From NCBI RefSeq assembly GCF_964019385.1, contig NC_088645.1, positions 39,893,020 to 39,957,019 of the forward strand: a DNA stretch of 64,000 bases. The letters run 5' to 3'. The notes under the pieces are model-generated. The model searched no databases. It was not told where the DNA came from and worked only from the letters and a program-made list of their open reading frames with translations. This document shows positions 1 through 11,900 of this stretch, piece after piece; the first letter of the stretch is position 1; every line of letters begins with the position of its first letter. The translations under genes and the position numbers were made by a program. The stretch comes from Sycon ciliatum (lineage: Eukaryota; Porifera; Calcarea; Leucosolenida; Sycettidae).

Positions 1-456
1 ATTTCAGCTGGATGCAGGTTTACACTCATGGACAGGTCAGGTCAACACAGGTCAAATGGCGCGTTTTGATTCCCTTGACAGCGGTGATGCACGTGACATC
101 GAGTTCTGGTAATAATCCAAGACTACGTCATCACGTGATTATGATGATGCACGAACATTCTGTCAGTTGTCGAAATTGCATCTGTCCCCTGCCATTGCGA
201 CAATCTTCAAAACTAGCTGTCATAGCTTGGCATGTTCCCACCCCAGCCAGGCTTCAGTGCGCTGATTTCTTTTCAGTGAATCCAACACGACCCCGCGTTT
301 TATTTGCCTGGCTCACCTCTGTATCGCAAGGAGACCTGCTCTGTAGAAGTGGCGTGTGCTTGCCATTACCAAATCAGAGCCACGTGTGTTTAGTTTAGAC
401 TAGTAAGCTTTGTTCCGACTCAGGCGGACATCTCAAGTGTGTGAAGCTTGATTAGA
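1..456. other. Upstream DNA with no recognised feature
   Basis: No recognisable gene, RNA or repeat is seen here. It should contain the promoter of the gene that starts at 457, but I see no convincing TATA box or other core element. Confidence 0.3.
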
Positions 457-3400
457 ATGGCCGACCAACGCTCGTGTCGACCCTGCGCCACTCCCGTTCG
501 CAATGAAACAGAGTTTATGTACTGGAAAACAGAGAAGGTGACTGAGACGAAGAGAACTATACTGTACGTGAAACGTAAGTCCGGTGGAATATCATGCGAT
601 CGAAAGGTCATAGTACGTCGACTTTATAAGGATAATATGAACAAATACACTTCCAAAGCGATAACCCACAAAGTCGAGATGAAGTCAGGCGCACAGCGCC
701 TTTTTTTGCGACCGGCGTCGGCCATTCAAACACAATTTATAAAGTTCATGTCAACAAAAAAAACACTCCAGCCTTTGGGTTACCCGTAATTATGCTGACC
801 TTCCATACAAGCTGCATTCACGCCTAAACGTCGCATAACTCGTGGTTTCAATCTCCTGCAAATACCCTTCCTAAGAGGCCCATACCCGATCGTCAATCCA
901 GTGTGTGAACCGGATTGTGGAACAGTCTCTTGGCCGAACTTCGAACCAAGGGAGAGAAGAACCAGTGGCGTGATACATTGCGCTCGCAAGACCTCCTTAT
1001 TCTCCCAGTTGAAAAACAGTTTTGGTCTGTGAAAAGATCTGGATCTTACTCCTGTTTCCTAATCTATACTACATTATCCACTCCATTCTATCTCCCTTCT
1101 GTGCCTGTTTTTTCTCCCCTTCCCATTCACTGTCTGCCCCCTCCTCGTCTAAGTCGCCTCCTGGTGAGAAGGCACCATTGCCTGTTTGGTTGAACGATTA
1201 TAAATAAAAGATACAATTGGGTGAACTCACCCATTCCAGAATACTCTGCAAATTTCCGAACCATTCCATTATATACAACGTTTCGGCCAATGGCCTTCTT
1301 CAGGTAGTCAATGATGTCCCTAAGGCTGCAAACGGGCGGTTTAAATATGTGCCTGCTCTGCCCGAAGCGCGCGATCTATTCTGCTAACGGGGAGGCAGAA
1401 AAAACCCAAAAAAGCCAGGTGTAAAGCTGGCTTGCATTGATGTCAATGATGATGTTGCGTTGGAACGGAGCACAGTACGAGCCAAGCACAAGGCAGGGAG
1501 GCGGCATATTACAGATCAGGCGCTAGGCGGAAATTCGCCATCTGCACGGATGGCAGGGCGCTGGGCAGTAGCAAGCTATGACTAGTCGACTGTGATTATG
1601 AGTCAGGTGGGAAGCAGGGAGACAGGGTGATAGGAAACAGGTGCAGAGTGACGACTGGCCCCGAGGGTCCGAAATCTGCCTGGTTTCAACACTGGGACTA
1701 TCCATCGATACAAACGATCTAAAAAAACTTGGTCGACCACTATTCCGGTGGATAAATACGATTCAGCCTGACTTGAAGGCAGCGGATCTCTATGGGGAAA
1801 GCGCTCTCCTAGCTGCAAACAATAGGCTGACTAGGCCTAACACTGTTGACACAATTATGTGTCGACCCTGCTCATGTCTAACAGGTTCAGGGAAGATGCG
1901 AGCTGTGTATATAGTTTTCTCTAACCCTCCATATCCGAGAAATCCTAGTTTAAAATTCGCAACTGCATCATACCAGTATAATGCCTCCGGTAGTTCTAGG
2001 GTTAAAACGCTTCGTTCATAGACAACATATTTGATTAAAGTGGCTATTCCTTTTTATTTAAACTCGGATACTGAATGTCTCAGCAGCCTGTCCGTTTTGG
2101 GGCATATTATCGCACTTTTTGACCGTTTATCATCTTGTTACAGTCGTGGATGGTTGCTGCATAACTAGTTCTCAATTTTTTCTTCTCTTTTTCACTAATA
2201 GCTATGAAAAGTATGAATGCCGCAGACATCGCCACGCAACATGACAATTTGTTCAAGGTTTGGTTTTGTGTGTTTCCAAAATTTCCCGACACTGTTAAAG
2301 AAAAGAAATATTCAATGAAATGCAACGACAAACATGGCGTTTCCGCAGGGCGTTATTCAGAGTATCTATCTGTTCTCTAGAGTATCTCCGCTTAAAATAT
2401 ACAAATAATCTACGTGGAGATAAAGGTTCATTGAATATTTCTTTTCTTAAACAGTGTCGGGAAATTTTGGAAACACACAAAACCAAACCTTGAACAAATT
2501 GTCATGTTGCGTGGTGATGTCTGCGGCATTCATACTTTTCATAGCTATTATTAAACTTTTATCTCCACGTAGATTCTTTGTATCTCTTTTTTACATTCAT
2601 CTTTATACTTGAGTATAATGATCTGGTTCCAAAGGTTTAATATCATTTGTGCGTCCTCTCTCCTCTCTTGCTTTCAGGGACAGAGGACGGTCAATTGTAT
2701 GCGGAGGAAGGTCCAGGTAAGTCATATCATCAAGTGCTTTCTTCTGTTCGCTGCAGAAATACATTGCAGAATAGTAAACTGGGATGTCGACGCTATTTAC
2801 TAGGCCATTCTCAACGACTTTTGACGATTTTAGCGAGGCGGTTAGTGGCTACATGTGCGATACCAACCTCAGGGCACGGTAAATGCTGTGAGCGACTTCG
2901 AGTCATCACACAGCGGTATTTGCCAGTACACACCACTAGCATGGAGCAAAATTCAGTAACGGGCATTATCGATAGCTTGAACGGCGTAACGCGGAAAACC
3001 GGCTGGGCTTGAAGTTTGTTTGAAAGAAATATTCTAATTTTCGATCCACATTCGTTTAGAAACGGGATAGCACGAGTATTTCCGCTTTCGAGTACTCGTT
3101 TCCAGGAATAGAGCGGTTTAAAAGTACGTTAATACGTCGATAGATGGTTGCGCTTATTCTGCGACACATGCCGACACTCTGTTCAAATATTAACCTTCTT
3201 GATTCTGGAACCGATCTAGTGATATGTAAATGCCTGGCCGCTTTAAACGTGTCGATCTGCGGTAGTCGTATCAGTACCGGTGTTGTGGCCTTGTAGTGTG
3301 TGATTGTATGCACATAGATGGGCACATGAAGTTGCAGCTGCACAAAACTATTTTTTCTAAACAACATTCGATATTACGAAGTAGTGGTTGCGACTTCGGC

Positions 3401-6400
3401 GATGATTTGTAAGAAAGGGTCAAGTGTCAAGTAAAGTCGGCAGAATAGCGCGAGCTCCGGTGTGGGGAGCAAACCCTTTCTTACAAATATTCGATATTAG
3501 TTGGATAAGTATAGGATATTGACCAAAATATGGTTTACATAGGAAACATAAGCTGAGTAAAAGATCGAGGTTCACCGATATTCATAATTCCCTTAGAGCC
3601 CGAAGTCGAGGTCAATATCCTATCTATTACGATTCCTTTGCCATATCCCCTTTCGGAGCTATTTTGCTCAAAAAGAGTTGGAATTCAGGAAAATGCATTG
3701 CAAATGAAAGGGGGGGGGGGCTGTGAACTGAAAACCGCTCTCTTCATTTGCTGTTCACACTTGGCGCATGCGTTGGATGAAAAATTATGTTGTTAGTGAT
3801 GTCGAAAAATGATGACGTTTCGGAACAGTCACCCATAATCATAGTCACCCTACTAAGGATTAGCAAGACGAAATTCGCGTTCGCGTTCGCAAACATTTTT
3901 CAGTTCACGAACTGGATTGCGAACTTTCGCATTTTTCGTTCGGAAAAGTAGTCGGAACACAAATCGCGGATTCGTGTCAGGGCCGTCATAAATTTACCAC
4001 GCTGTACTGTCTGTACACAATGTACGTCGCGTCAACGTCATGCATGTGCGAATTCTGTTTGCTAATCCTTCTCATAACGCGAATCCCGTCGGAGTTCAAC
4101 TTTCCTTGGAGAGCGAAGGCGAACGCGAAGTTGGTCTTGCTAATCCTCCGTAATAATAGTTACAGTTCGCATGTCACTCATGGAAGGATCCATGGGCTTA
4201 ACGCATCTGTCAATGAAATCTAGGCAGAAGAGCCAGCAAAAGGCATCTCGTTATTGTTAGAGCGTTTCGCAGTAAGAACAACTACGCAAGCGCAGCACAT
4301 TTTACCACAAGCATCAGCCATTTTTCTTGTCTAGAGCCAGTTCAAAGCAGTCACCCATGTTCAGAACAATTTACAATCAGCGAACCTGGTCTTAACGAAG
4401 GCAAGCGAGAAGGTGTGAATTTCCATGTACAGAACAAACCAAACACGGAATAGAGGTGTGAAATTGAGTGTATGATGTACAACGGAAAAGAAGAAGCGCG
4501 CTGAAAGATTGGGAATGCAAGCGTGAGATAAAGTGCAGGAAATTTGTGAACAAAAGTCTACACCGCACTCGCTAGACACCCTTAGCAAACAACGGCAACG
4601 CTATTTTTTTTACGGTACTCGTATCTTGATCACCCAAATAGCGTTGAAGCTGCAGCGTAAAAAAGTTCCGGTTTCTGATTTATCGTTGTGACCAACGGTA
4701 CGTTTTTTGGCCAAATATTGCATAATCCGTGCGCAGTTCACCTTGTATCGCGTATATGGTGACATTAATGGTTGTACCGACCGAACTAAAAGCTATTCTC
4801 GTGGCAACAGCGTACTAAACATAGCGTGCATCTTGCTAAAGGTCGAGCCCAAATCACGGTATTTTCCCCCTTACGGTAATACAGTTACAACATAACGTTG
4901 TTTGCTAAGGGTGTCTATTGTTTGTACAACCCAGTAAAGACACAGCAAGATTCAGTAGCTCCACTGAGAGGGTGCTAGCATTTTCAATGGCCATCCGAAG
5001 GAGATCCATGTATTGATCTCCGGACGACGCTCTTGAATCTCGATGATAGTCACGAAAAAACGTTCTGGAAATATCGCTTTAGCTGTAAAGCTGTATGGCA
5101 GAGGGAAATGTCTATAGTAGCAGAGTCCCATCTGAAGTCAAGAATAGTGATTCCAGTAGAAGCTGAGGACGTTGTTGAGAACTCAAACACCCTTCAGGAC
5201 CTTGTCATAGCGCCACCTATTCCTGGCAATCTAAACGTAAGGATTGAAACAATCGGAGGACAGAGGAAGTGTTTTTACTCAGAGTTTCACGCACTAAGCG
5301 ATTATCAGAAAACAGTTATGGGAAATCTGGATCAGTATTGGTTTATATACTCACAAAGCAAAGTGTAAACGTAAGGATTGTATGGGTTGGGCATCCTGCA
5401 GCCTCCTCACTCGAAAAGAAGTGGTGAGCACAAATGCTCCTTCCCTGAGCACTGCAAATTCACAACACAGTTCGTTGATTCAGTAATTCTGATGCAGTGA
5501 ATTTGCTTTGCCCAGGGACAGATCAACTGTGCTCACCACTTCTGGTTGATCTGAATGTGAAAAGTGAAATAAAGAAGTAAGCAGACGATTCAAGGGATGA
5601 TAAAGTTCTCATCGAACATGCAAGAGATACCGAATGTTGCGGTGCGACTTGGTCCCGCAACTAACCATCGTCAGGCGGACCAAAAAAACCCAGAAACTCT
5701 TTTAATCGACATTACCACTCGTTCTCAACAAGAACACCAAAGAACACACCGAACAACGATCGCCAAATCGCTGTCCTGAGCAAAACGTGCAGCGTGCGTG
5801 CATTTGGCTTGCGCTGCATGCATGCACACACCGACGTGGCATAGAGAGGAAATGCACGGTACAGAAAATGCATGAATCATCGTAGCCATAGAGATACTAA
5901 ATTTGGCGACTGCCAAAGTCCGCGTGCATGCAGCGCGGATTGCAGGTGCATGCAACGAAAAGAAAAGCAATAATTTGAATACAGAACAAGCAGAAACTAG
6001 TTACATGTACTTGCAATGTGCTGAAATGAAAGAATAAAGAATTGTTGATTACGGAGGTGAAAACAGTGTCTGTCAAGGGGTGCTTGCATCCAGCGACAGG
6101 ATGACAGCACACCCTGTCAGCGAGAGTAAGTTTCGCCAAGTAGATCGTAGCGGAGTTGCCGCGGATGGCGATAATGCAACTGATCAAGTACTAGTAAGTA
6201 CATGTACATTGCAACCAATTAGTGTGTCAACAATTCTACTTATATAATAAATTAGAACAATTCACAAGATATTCCGCTCGTGAACATGTCGTGGTACGAA
6301 CACGCATAGCAATTACTGTATCATAAAATGTGCTTCGACGTAGACGTAACAGATATGCACTCGTGATGTAATTCTAACAGACTAACAAATAATTATTACA

Positions 6401-7539
6401 CTCGCGAAATGCATAGCAGTAATACACACCGCACCAATATTGCAAGCGACCTAGCATGTCTTGACAATACTGCCCTTGCAGCATGTGACAGTTCTGTACA
6501 CAATTCGTAACTACAATACACTAATAGTATCAACGTGCAACATGTGACAACATGTGCCAATTCGAAAGGATAAATGTTCAAGAGCGCAGTCTCCTGTCCA
6601 CCGACCCAGACAACTACCAAGTGAAGAATGGAGATGATGATAATGTTGGTGTGCGTCCTCTTGATAGTGAGTAAGACAAAAAATCGCAAACCGCGGGCTA
6701 CGCGTTGGCTGAAATAGACTGGTGTTGGTGATAAACGTCCGGAAATGGAACAGAACTAATCCCTCGACGATAAGCACGAGAGCACTAGAGCATCACCCCT
6801 ATTGACCAATTGCGGGGTATACGCACCCTGTTCTTCTCTAAATAATAATGGACGAGTAAGTACCGCACCATACCCGCGACACGGACAAGGCCAACTTTAC
6901 TTCAAAGCCACTTGAGTGGCTGCTGATGAGATAGATATCTGCTGTGCTAGTCTGTAGCCATGATTCTTCCAATCCTTTTCGTATTTCGCTTACGCGTATA
7001 AGTACATTCCCTAGTACGTACACATGTATTTGTAGGCAATGTTCTTTAGCCGTGTTTCATCCAGCATTTTCGTACTGCACAGGATATAAATGTTTGTCCT
7101 TGCCGTGTTTTTTCTGATTTCAGCTCCTCCCGACTCCGGTGTTTTCGCCGTGTCGACTGCGTCTGGTCCCGAAGAAGTAAGGACCGTTTTCCAGAAGGCG
7201 ACGAGAGATTCAAAAACCAGTGATTTCCAACGTTGGCCGGATTTTGTTGGATCGCAGCTCAACAAGAATTCCCCTATCAGCGACCCTTCATGGGAGTGGA
7301 AAGTGGAAATGATGGGTTTCCCCGGTTCTCCTGAGGACGCCTTAGGCGAAACCAAATGGTACTTCATCCAGAAATCCATTTCAGGCTCGGGCGATGAGAA
7401 CGCGCAACAAAGCCGCTTCCATTCAGCGTTTGACGACTCAATCGTTCTTGCCGTCAGTAGCGTTAATGGAATGATTATCCCTCTTCCGCTAGACCAAGCG
7501 GGTGACCTTGCGACCACTTTCATATTGGAAACTGTGTGA
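457..7539 (+). CDS. Beta-trefoil cytokine-like protein 1 (IL-1/FGF-superfamily candidate), two exons
   Basis: The model joins exon 1 (457-574, 39 codons plus one base) to exon 2 (7124-7539), giving about 177 residues. The ATG at 457 has A at -3 and G at +4. Exon 1 ends in a consensus donor (AAAC|GTAAGT). Exon 2 follows a pyrimidine-rich acceptor ending TTTCAG, and both ends are phase 1. There is no signal peptide, as in leaderless IL-1 proteins. Exon 2 is a series of short beta strands ending in RFHSAFDDSIVLAVSS, then IIPLPL, then DLATTFIL. This follows the order of the last strands of IL-1 proteins: F-x-S-A, a hydrophobic strand, a P-h turn, then D-h-T-x-F. Exon 2 is about 50 percent identical by eye to the terminal exon of gene 2. 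Exon 2 being coding is fairly secure. Joining it across 6.5 kb to this exon 1 rests on phase and on the identical exon length in gene 2. Another beta-trefoil family remains possible. Confidence 0.58.
2197..2549. repeat. Long inverted repeat (foldback), 123-bp arms
   Basis: The arms at 2197-2319 and 2427-2549 are reverse complements with only about two or three mismatches, around a 107-bp loop. The repeat lies in the first intron of gene 1. No coding potential is seen in the loop. It is probably a foldback or MITE insertion. Confidence 0.85.
3403..3623. repeat. Two nested-type short inverted repeats
   Basis: A 15-bp arm around 3405-3419 pairs with 3474-3488 (CCCTTTCTTACAAAT). A second pair, ATAGGATATTGACC near 3510 and its complement near 3610-3623, lies next to it. 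A 10-base G run occurs at about 3711. These are intron sequences of gene 1 with no coding signal. Confidence 0.5.
3857..4146. mobile_element. TIR MITE, family GGATTAGCAAGACG, copy 1
   Basis: The element is about 290 bp. It begins GGATTAGCAAGACGAAATTC and ends with an imperfect inverted copy of the same end (…CTTGCTAATCC), so the TIRs are about 34 bp. A near-identical copy lies at 25241-25532. There is no transposase, so it is non-autonomous. The superfamily is not determined. Confidence 0.8.
4979..5368 (+). CDS. Orphan exon similar to the 5' exon of gene 4 (possibly a pseudogene)
   Basis: An open frame of about 130 codons runs from the stop at 4976-4978 to a TAA at 5366-5368. Its C-terminal part reads DYQKTVMGNLDQYWFIYSQS. 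This matches the end of gene 4's first exon (RYQEVTSEGRPTEYWLIVPE) in spacing and in the YQ-x-QYW/EYW core, and weaker matches extend upstream. It lies inside the predicted first intron of gene 1. The only donor near its end is GTGTAA in phase 0, whereas all terminal exons of the family accept phase 1, so it cannot splice directly to 7124. It may be a decayed relative, an alternative exon needing a further small exon, or part of another gene. Confidence 0.35.
   Translation, partial: HFQWPSEGDPCIDLRTTLLNLDDSHEKTFWKYRFSCKAVWQREMSIVAESHLKSRIVIPVEAEDVVENSNTLQDLVIAPPIPGNLNVRIETIGGQRKCFYSEFHALSDYQKTVMGNLDQYWFIYSQSKV
5417..5543. repeat. Short inverted-repeat element with 16-bp ends
   Basis: AGAAGTGGTGAGCACA at 5417-5432 is perfectly inverted at 5528-5543. 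Inner pairs (GCAAATTCA/TGAATTTGC) extend the fold. It is a 127-bp MITE-like unit within gene 1's intron. Confidence 0.65.
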
Positions 7540-7570
7540 AAAAAATGAAGCCTGTCTAAGCTCAGCTCTC

Positions 7571-7635
7571 TGTCTGTCTGTCGTCTCTCTGTATGTCTGT
7601 CTGTCTGCCTGTTTCTCTATCTGTCTGCCTGTTTC

Positions 7636-7686
<51 letters not shown>
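7571..7686. repeat. (CTGT)n microsatellite
   Basis: Tandem CTGT units lie just after the stop codon of gene 1. The open frames read through this tract on both strands are products of the repeat. Confidence 0.95.
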
Positions 7687-8978
7687 CACGCTCTCTCTTG
7701 ATCCCGATGTCTCCACATATGTATAACCATACTCACTCTTCATCTCATTTTTACGCCCCTTTCCTCATCTCATAGCTATTCTTCAGCCTCTGTCCCTTTT
7801 TACTATGAATATTGTGAAAATAGCATGCAGTCTGCATGCTTGCCTGCGCATTTCTTTTAGTAAACCTTTTCTCTACGGCATGTTGATATCCCACAAATGG
7901 CCCCAATTTTGTCTTGCTGCGCCTTCCCTTTTTCATCCATCAACAAATTGGAATCTTGGCGATATGGTGCGCAGTTGCAAGCAAGTATTTCCCATTGTCT
8001 TTCCCCAACTTACACGGATTGAAATTGAGAATTCGTGGCCTGGCACGAATGAAACATGGAGGCAGTGGGTGGGATTTTTGACGACTTTGATGGTGGGCTG
8101 ATGTGTTCACTTCCCACCGCTTTTTGAGCTGCGTCGGCGGCTTGTTCCTTGAGGTTGGTGAAGTTCAAACGTACGGTAAAACTCCTTCATACAGAGTCTC
8201 AGGAGAACTATGAATTCGCCATCAATCATAATATCCATGACGGTGCTTTTTCTTTGTAAGGGGAACTGGGGGGCAAATCTTGCAGCGTGAGCTTGCTGCT
8301 GCGTCAATTCTTAGCTGAGTCAATTTTAATAATGCAATGAATATAACTAAATGTGCACTCATATCACAACCATGGGGCCGATATAATGTATTCCAGAACG
8401 TTTTCTTGTCAGAATTATCAATGGAATTCGTGACTAAAGATAATGATGACACTACAATAGCATTTATACACTTGGAGTAAAACAGCGAGGATACAAGCAT
8501 AGTAAGAAAAATAGCACAAACTTTAGGAACAATTTGCACAGGTAATAAACTATAGGTGAGGTGAGAACTGAATCTTTGTAAACAAGAAGAAAATGTCACC
8601 GCACTTACGCTCTTCCAGTAAATTCGCACTCACACACACTTGCACATGCATGTCCATTGTCACACTGCACGTGCTGAATTTCCTATCAGTTCTCACCTCA
8701 CCTATAGTTTATTTCCTGTGCAAATTTTTCCCAGGTTTGTGCTATATTTCTTACTAACTGCCACAGATTTGAATCACAGGTCTAGAGGGTATTCAGATAA
8801 TCCCATTCCGCACCACATACTGTGGTATTTTTTCGCATTTTGTGCTACTTGCTATATTTGGTAGATACGGGTAACTCGTGTCTAGTATAGCAGATAGCAT
8901 TCACTGTAGATTGTTGTTATCCAGTTTGCACGCATTTGTTGAAGGAACTCCGTCTGATCACAACAGCACGTTGCGAAA
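7687..8978. other. 3' flank of gene 1 and intergenic DNA before gene 2
   Basis: The stretch to about 8110 still resembles the 3' flank of gene 2. For example, AAATTGGAATCTTGGCGATA near 7943 has its counterpart near 14312. The rest holds a foldback repeat at 8501-8755 and no recognised gene. Confidence 0.5.
8501..8755. repeat. Inverted repeat, arms of about 69 bp
   Basis: The left arm at 8501-8569 is the reverse complement of 8688-8755 with a few mismatches. Both contain the CTATAGGTGAGGTGAGAACT stretch or its complement. It lies just upstream of the first exon of gene 2. Confidence 0.8.
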
Positions 8979-11900
8979 ATGGGCTGCACGCCTTCAATGT
9001 CATCTGAGGCACCGATGATTTCATGTACGCCTGAAGGAGACCCAGTGAACATGTTTGTGAAGCCCCATGGGGGGGATCCAAACCAATACATTGTCCGTGA
9101 GTATGATTTCAGGTACCTGTCTAAGTATACCTCAGCAGCTACATGTTAAATGTACGTGTAGAGCTGATTGTAGGATATTCATCTTCACCATATCTTCTAC
9201 TGGAACAAGCTAACAGCTTACGTAGCTGGAAAAATTACTTGGGCTGTGCGAGCTGATGCTTGGTACTCCTGTCTCCACTTACCGATCTGCAATTGAGCTA
9301 TGAAGGTTGCAGATTCGAACGTATACATACAAGCTCTATCAATGAGCAGAGACTGAGCTCGCTTGAATTCTTGTGATGGCCAAAATTAAGGTTAGAAAGT
9401 GCTTCATTGGATGCTGAGCACCATCTCACTATGGATGTCTCGACCATTCGCACCTCTGTGATGGAAACTACTGATTTCACGTTGCATCAACGGAGTGTAG
9501 TAATGCTCATAGGGATTATTAGGTGGCGTCCCGTGCAGTGCGAATTAGTCACTTGTTACCACAGGGCGTGTTTTCACCCCCATCGCAGGAGTGAAATGAT
9601 CGGTAGTGCTTTCCAGCCATACCTGACTCCTGCATAGATTGTTTTGCTTTGGGCGGGGGTCACTGACTGGCCTGCTGGAACTAAGTTACTTATGCAGTTG
9701 CTGTGTCATCTCCTAAATGCCACAGTAACTTTGATGCTTAGGAAGAGATTGTATTTGCAGCTCCAGCCCCTGCGGGACAGCCCACCTGCAACTGAAATCT
9801 CGGGCTTGTACAAAATCAACACCAAACCTGTTTTGTGTTTACATGTCAAGCGGGCTGGCCTGGCGAGGCGTGACTGAGGCACCCGGGATCCCTGCTAGGC
9901 GGGCCAGAGACAGCACATAGAAGCAGACTAGCCCTTGCCTGTTTACAGAGGAGTTGTATGATCATGGTGTGCACACTGTATATATTCTATATAATAATTA
10001 TCGTTTTTACTTTTTGAAGAGGATGCCCAATATTTCTCTGGTATCCATGATGTTGGATGCATGATTTTTTGTATAGGAACAATAAGGACATGACGTGGGC
10101 GTTCTGTAGTTGTTGACTTGCAATAACAATGGAAAGCGAACTACTTGAAAAAATCATTATTTTATAAGGAAAAGTAAGATGTGAAAAAGGAAGAAGAAGC
10201 GAGATAATACTAGTACCAGTACAACACACCAAGCATATGCCATAGGGCGAAAATATATCAGCAGAAAAAAAATTTGCAAGTGAAAAATGTTTTCAGCTAT
10301 AGTTAAGACATGAGTTGATTTGCAGCCCTGCGTTTCAGCCCGGGGAAGAACACTAATAATAATAACAATAACTTTATTAGGATAACCCAAAGGCAAATCG
10401 CCTATCGAGGGGTGCATCGCATTGAATGGTTGTGGTATGACAAAGCAAAGAGGCAACCATTATGCGTGTGTGTGTGTGGGGGGGGGGGGGAGTTTCGAAC
10501 TACGCACAGTGAAGGGATATTTGTATGTACTTGACCAAGGATAGGGTATACCGGTCATAGTTGCCATTACAGTACAGTAGTAGTGCGTTCGTCGCATACT
10601 CACAACGGGCTGGCGTGTGCTCTTCGCATATACATGTACATGTACTCACAACGGGCTGGCAGTCAGCTCGGCCTTGCACATGTAAACACCCTCGTCGGGC
10701 TGGCCTGCTGGCTCCAGCCCGGGCTAGAGTTGCACAGAATAATTATGCCCTTTGCAGAGCGGGTATGGGCGGGCGTTTATTTTCCGCAATATTGGCCGTT
10801 AGGCCTTTGCGAATAATGCCAGCAGAAAAATTGGCAGAATTCGGTACTTTTTCTGGTAAGTTTCATGCATATTTGGTATGTGGATAAAGAAATGGAGCTG
10901 AATTCGAGGAATTGCCCGCCATAAGGTTTGTATGGTTCTGCCAATTTTACTGCTTTTCGAGCAGAATCTGCCACCTTTTCGAGCATTATCCGCCAATGCC
11001 TATTGGCCGGTGTGTATTAACCACCATAATTATGAATCAAAGATAAGTACAGCTGCGCTGGAATTTTCGTCTTCATTCCAATTCAGTATACATTGTTGAT
11101 CAACTCATCACGCGAGCATAGTTGGATGGTCTAACACCATGATTGAGAGTACCAGGTTCAAGTCTTCCTTGGGAGCGGAATAATACAAACAATAGGGCGT
11201 TCCTCGGCTCACTGTTATTTTGGGTACTCGTGGCCTAGCAGGAGGTAAAAATGGATGCCGCGAATGGGATTTTCGGTCTTTGATCACTTTGCAGGTGGAC
11301 CTGATCTGCTCACCTCCCACCGTTTTAGGAGCTGCATCTGCGCTTGGATCCGCGAGCAGAGAAACACAATATTACAGAAAACATGCTGGAGGTGAGGGGG
11401 GGGGGGGTTAGATTACGGGGCAAAGCATGCGCAATATCTGAGAGTCACTAAGTGAACAGGGGCGGTAACAAAGTTAGGGCTTTCCTTCGTCTTTTTGCTT
11501 TGGTTCATGGCCTGTCCGTTTTCACGGTATTCCAATCTCAGGGGTAAGGCGCTTGGATGTGTTGACTTCTCTTTCAACTGCTACTGTACTAGTCCTTTCC
11601 TTGTTGGCTTGTTCGACAAAACGCACTGCGCGAGATTTTTTCAGATCTCCACAACAGCCTCAGGGATATATCCCAGGTAGTCATTCCGTGTGTATTGTGG
11701 CGAGAGATGATCCATAGCCGCAATGGTTAGGGGTTTTCAACAATGCGAAGCGTAGACAGTCATAATCACACCTTTGGTGGCACCAATAACTTAGCTTTTG
11801 TTTCACGTCAACCGCCCTTTCCCCTCCCAGCATATTTGCGTCGCCATCTCATTTCTTCCGTTGATTTGCTTTGTCTTTGTGTTATATTCTCAGGAGCCAA

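Noticed and set aside
12-398. 128-codon plus-strand frame at the left edge
   Set aside because: No motif, no splice signals and no family match. Length is possible by chance.
6034-6125. Possible extra exon before a strong donor AGA|GTAAGT in gene 1's intron
   Set aside because: Phase would fit, but there is no acceptor, no ATG in a good context and no similarity to the other family exons.
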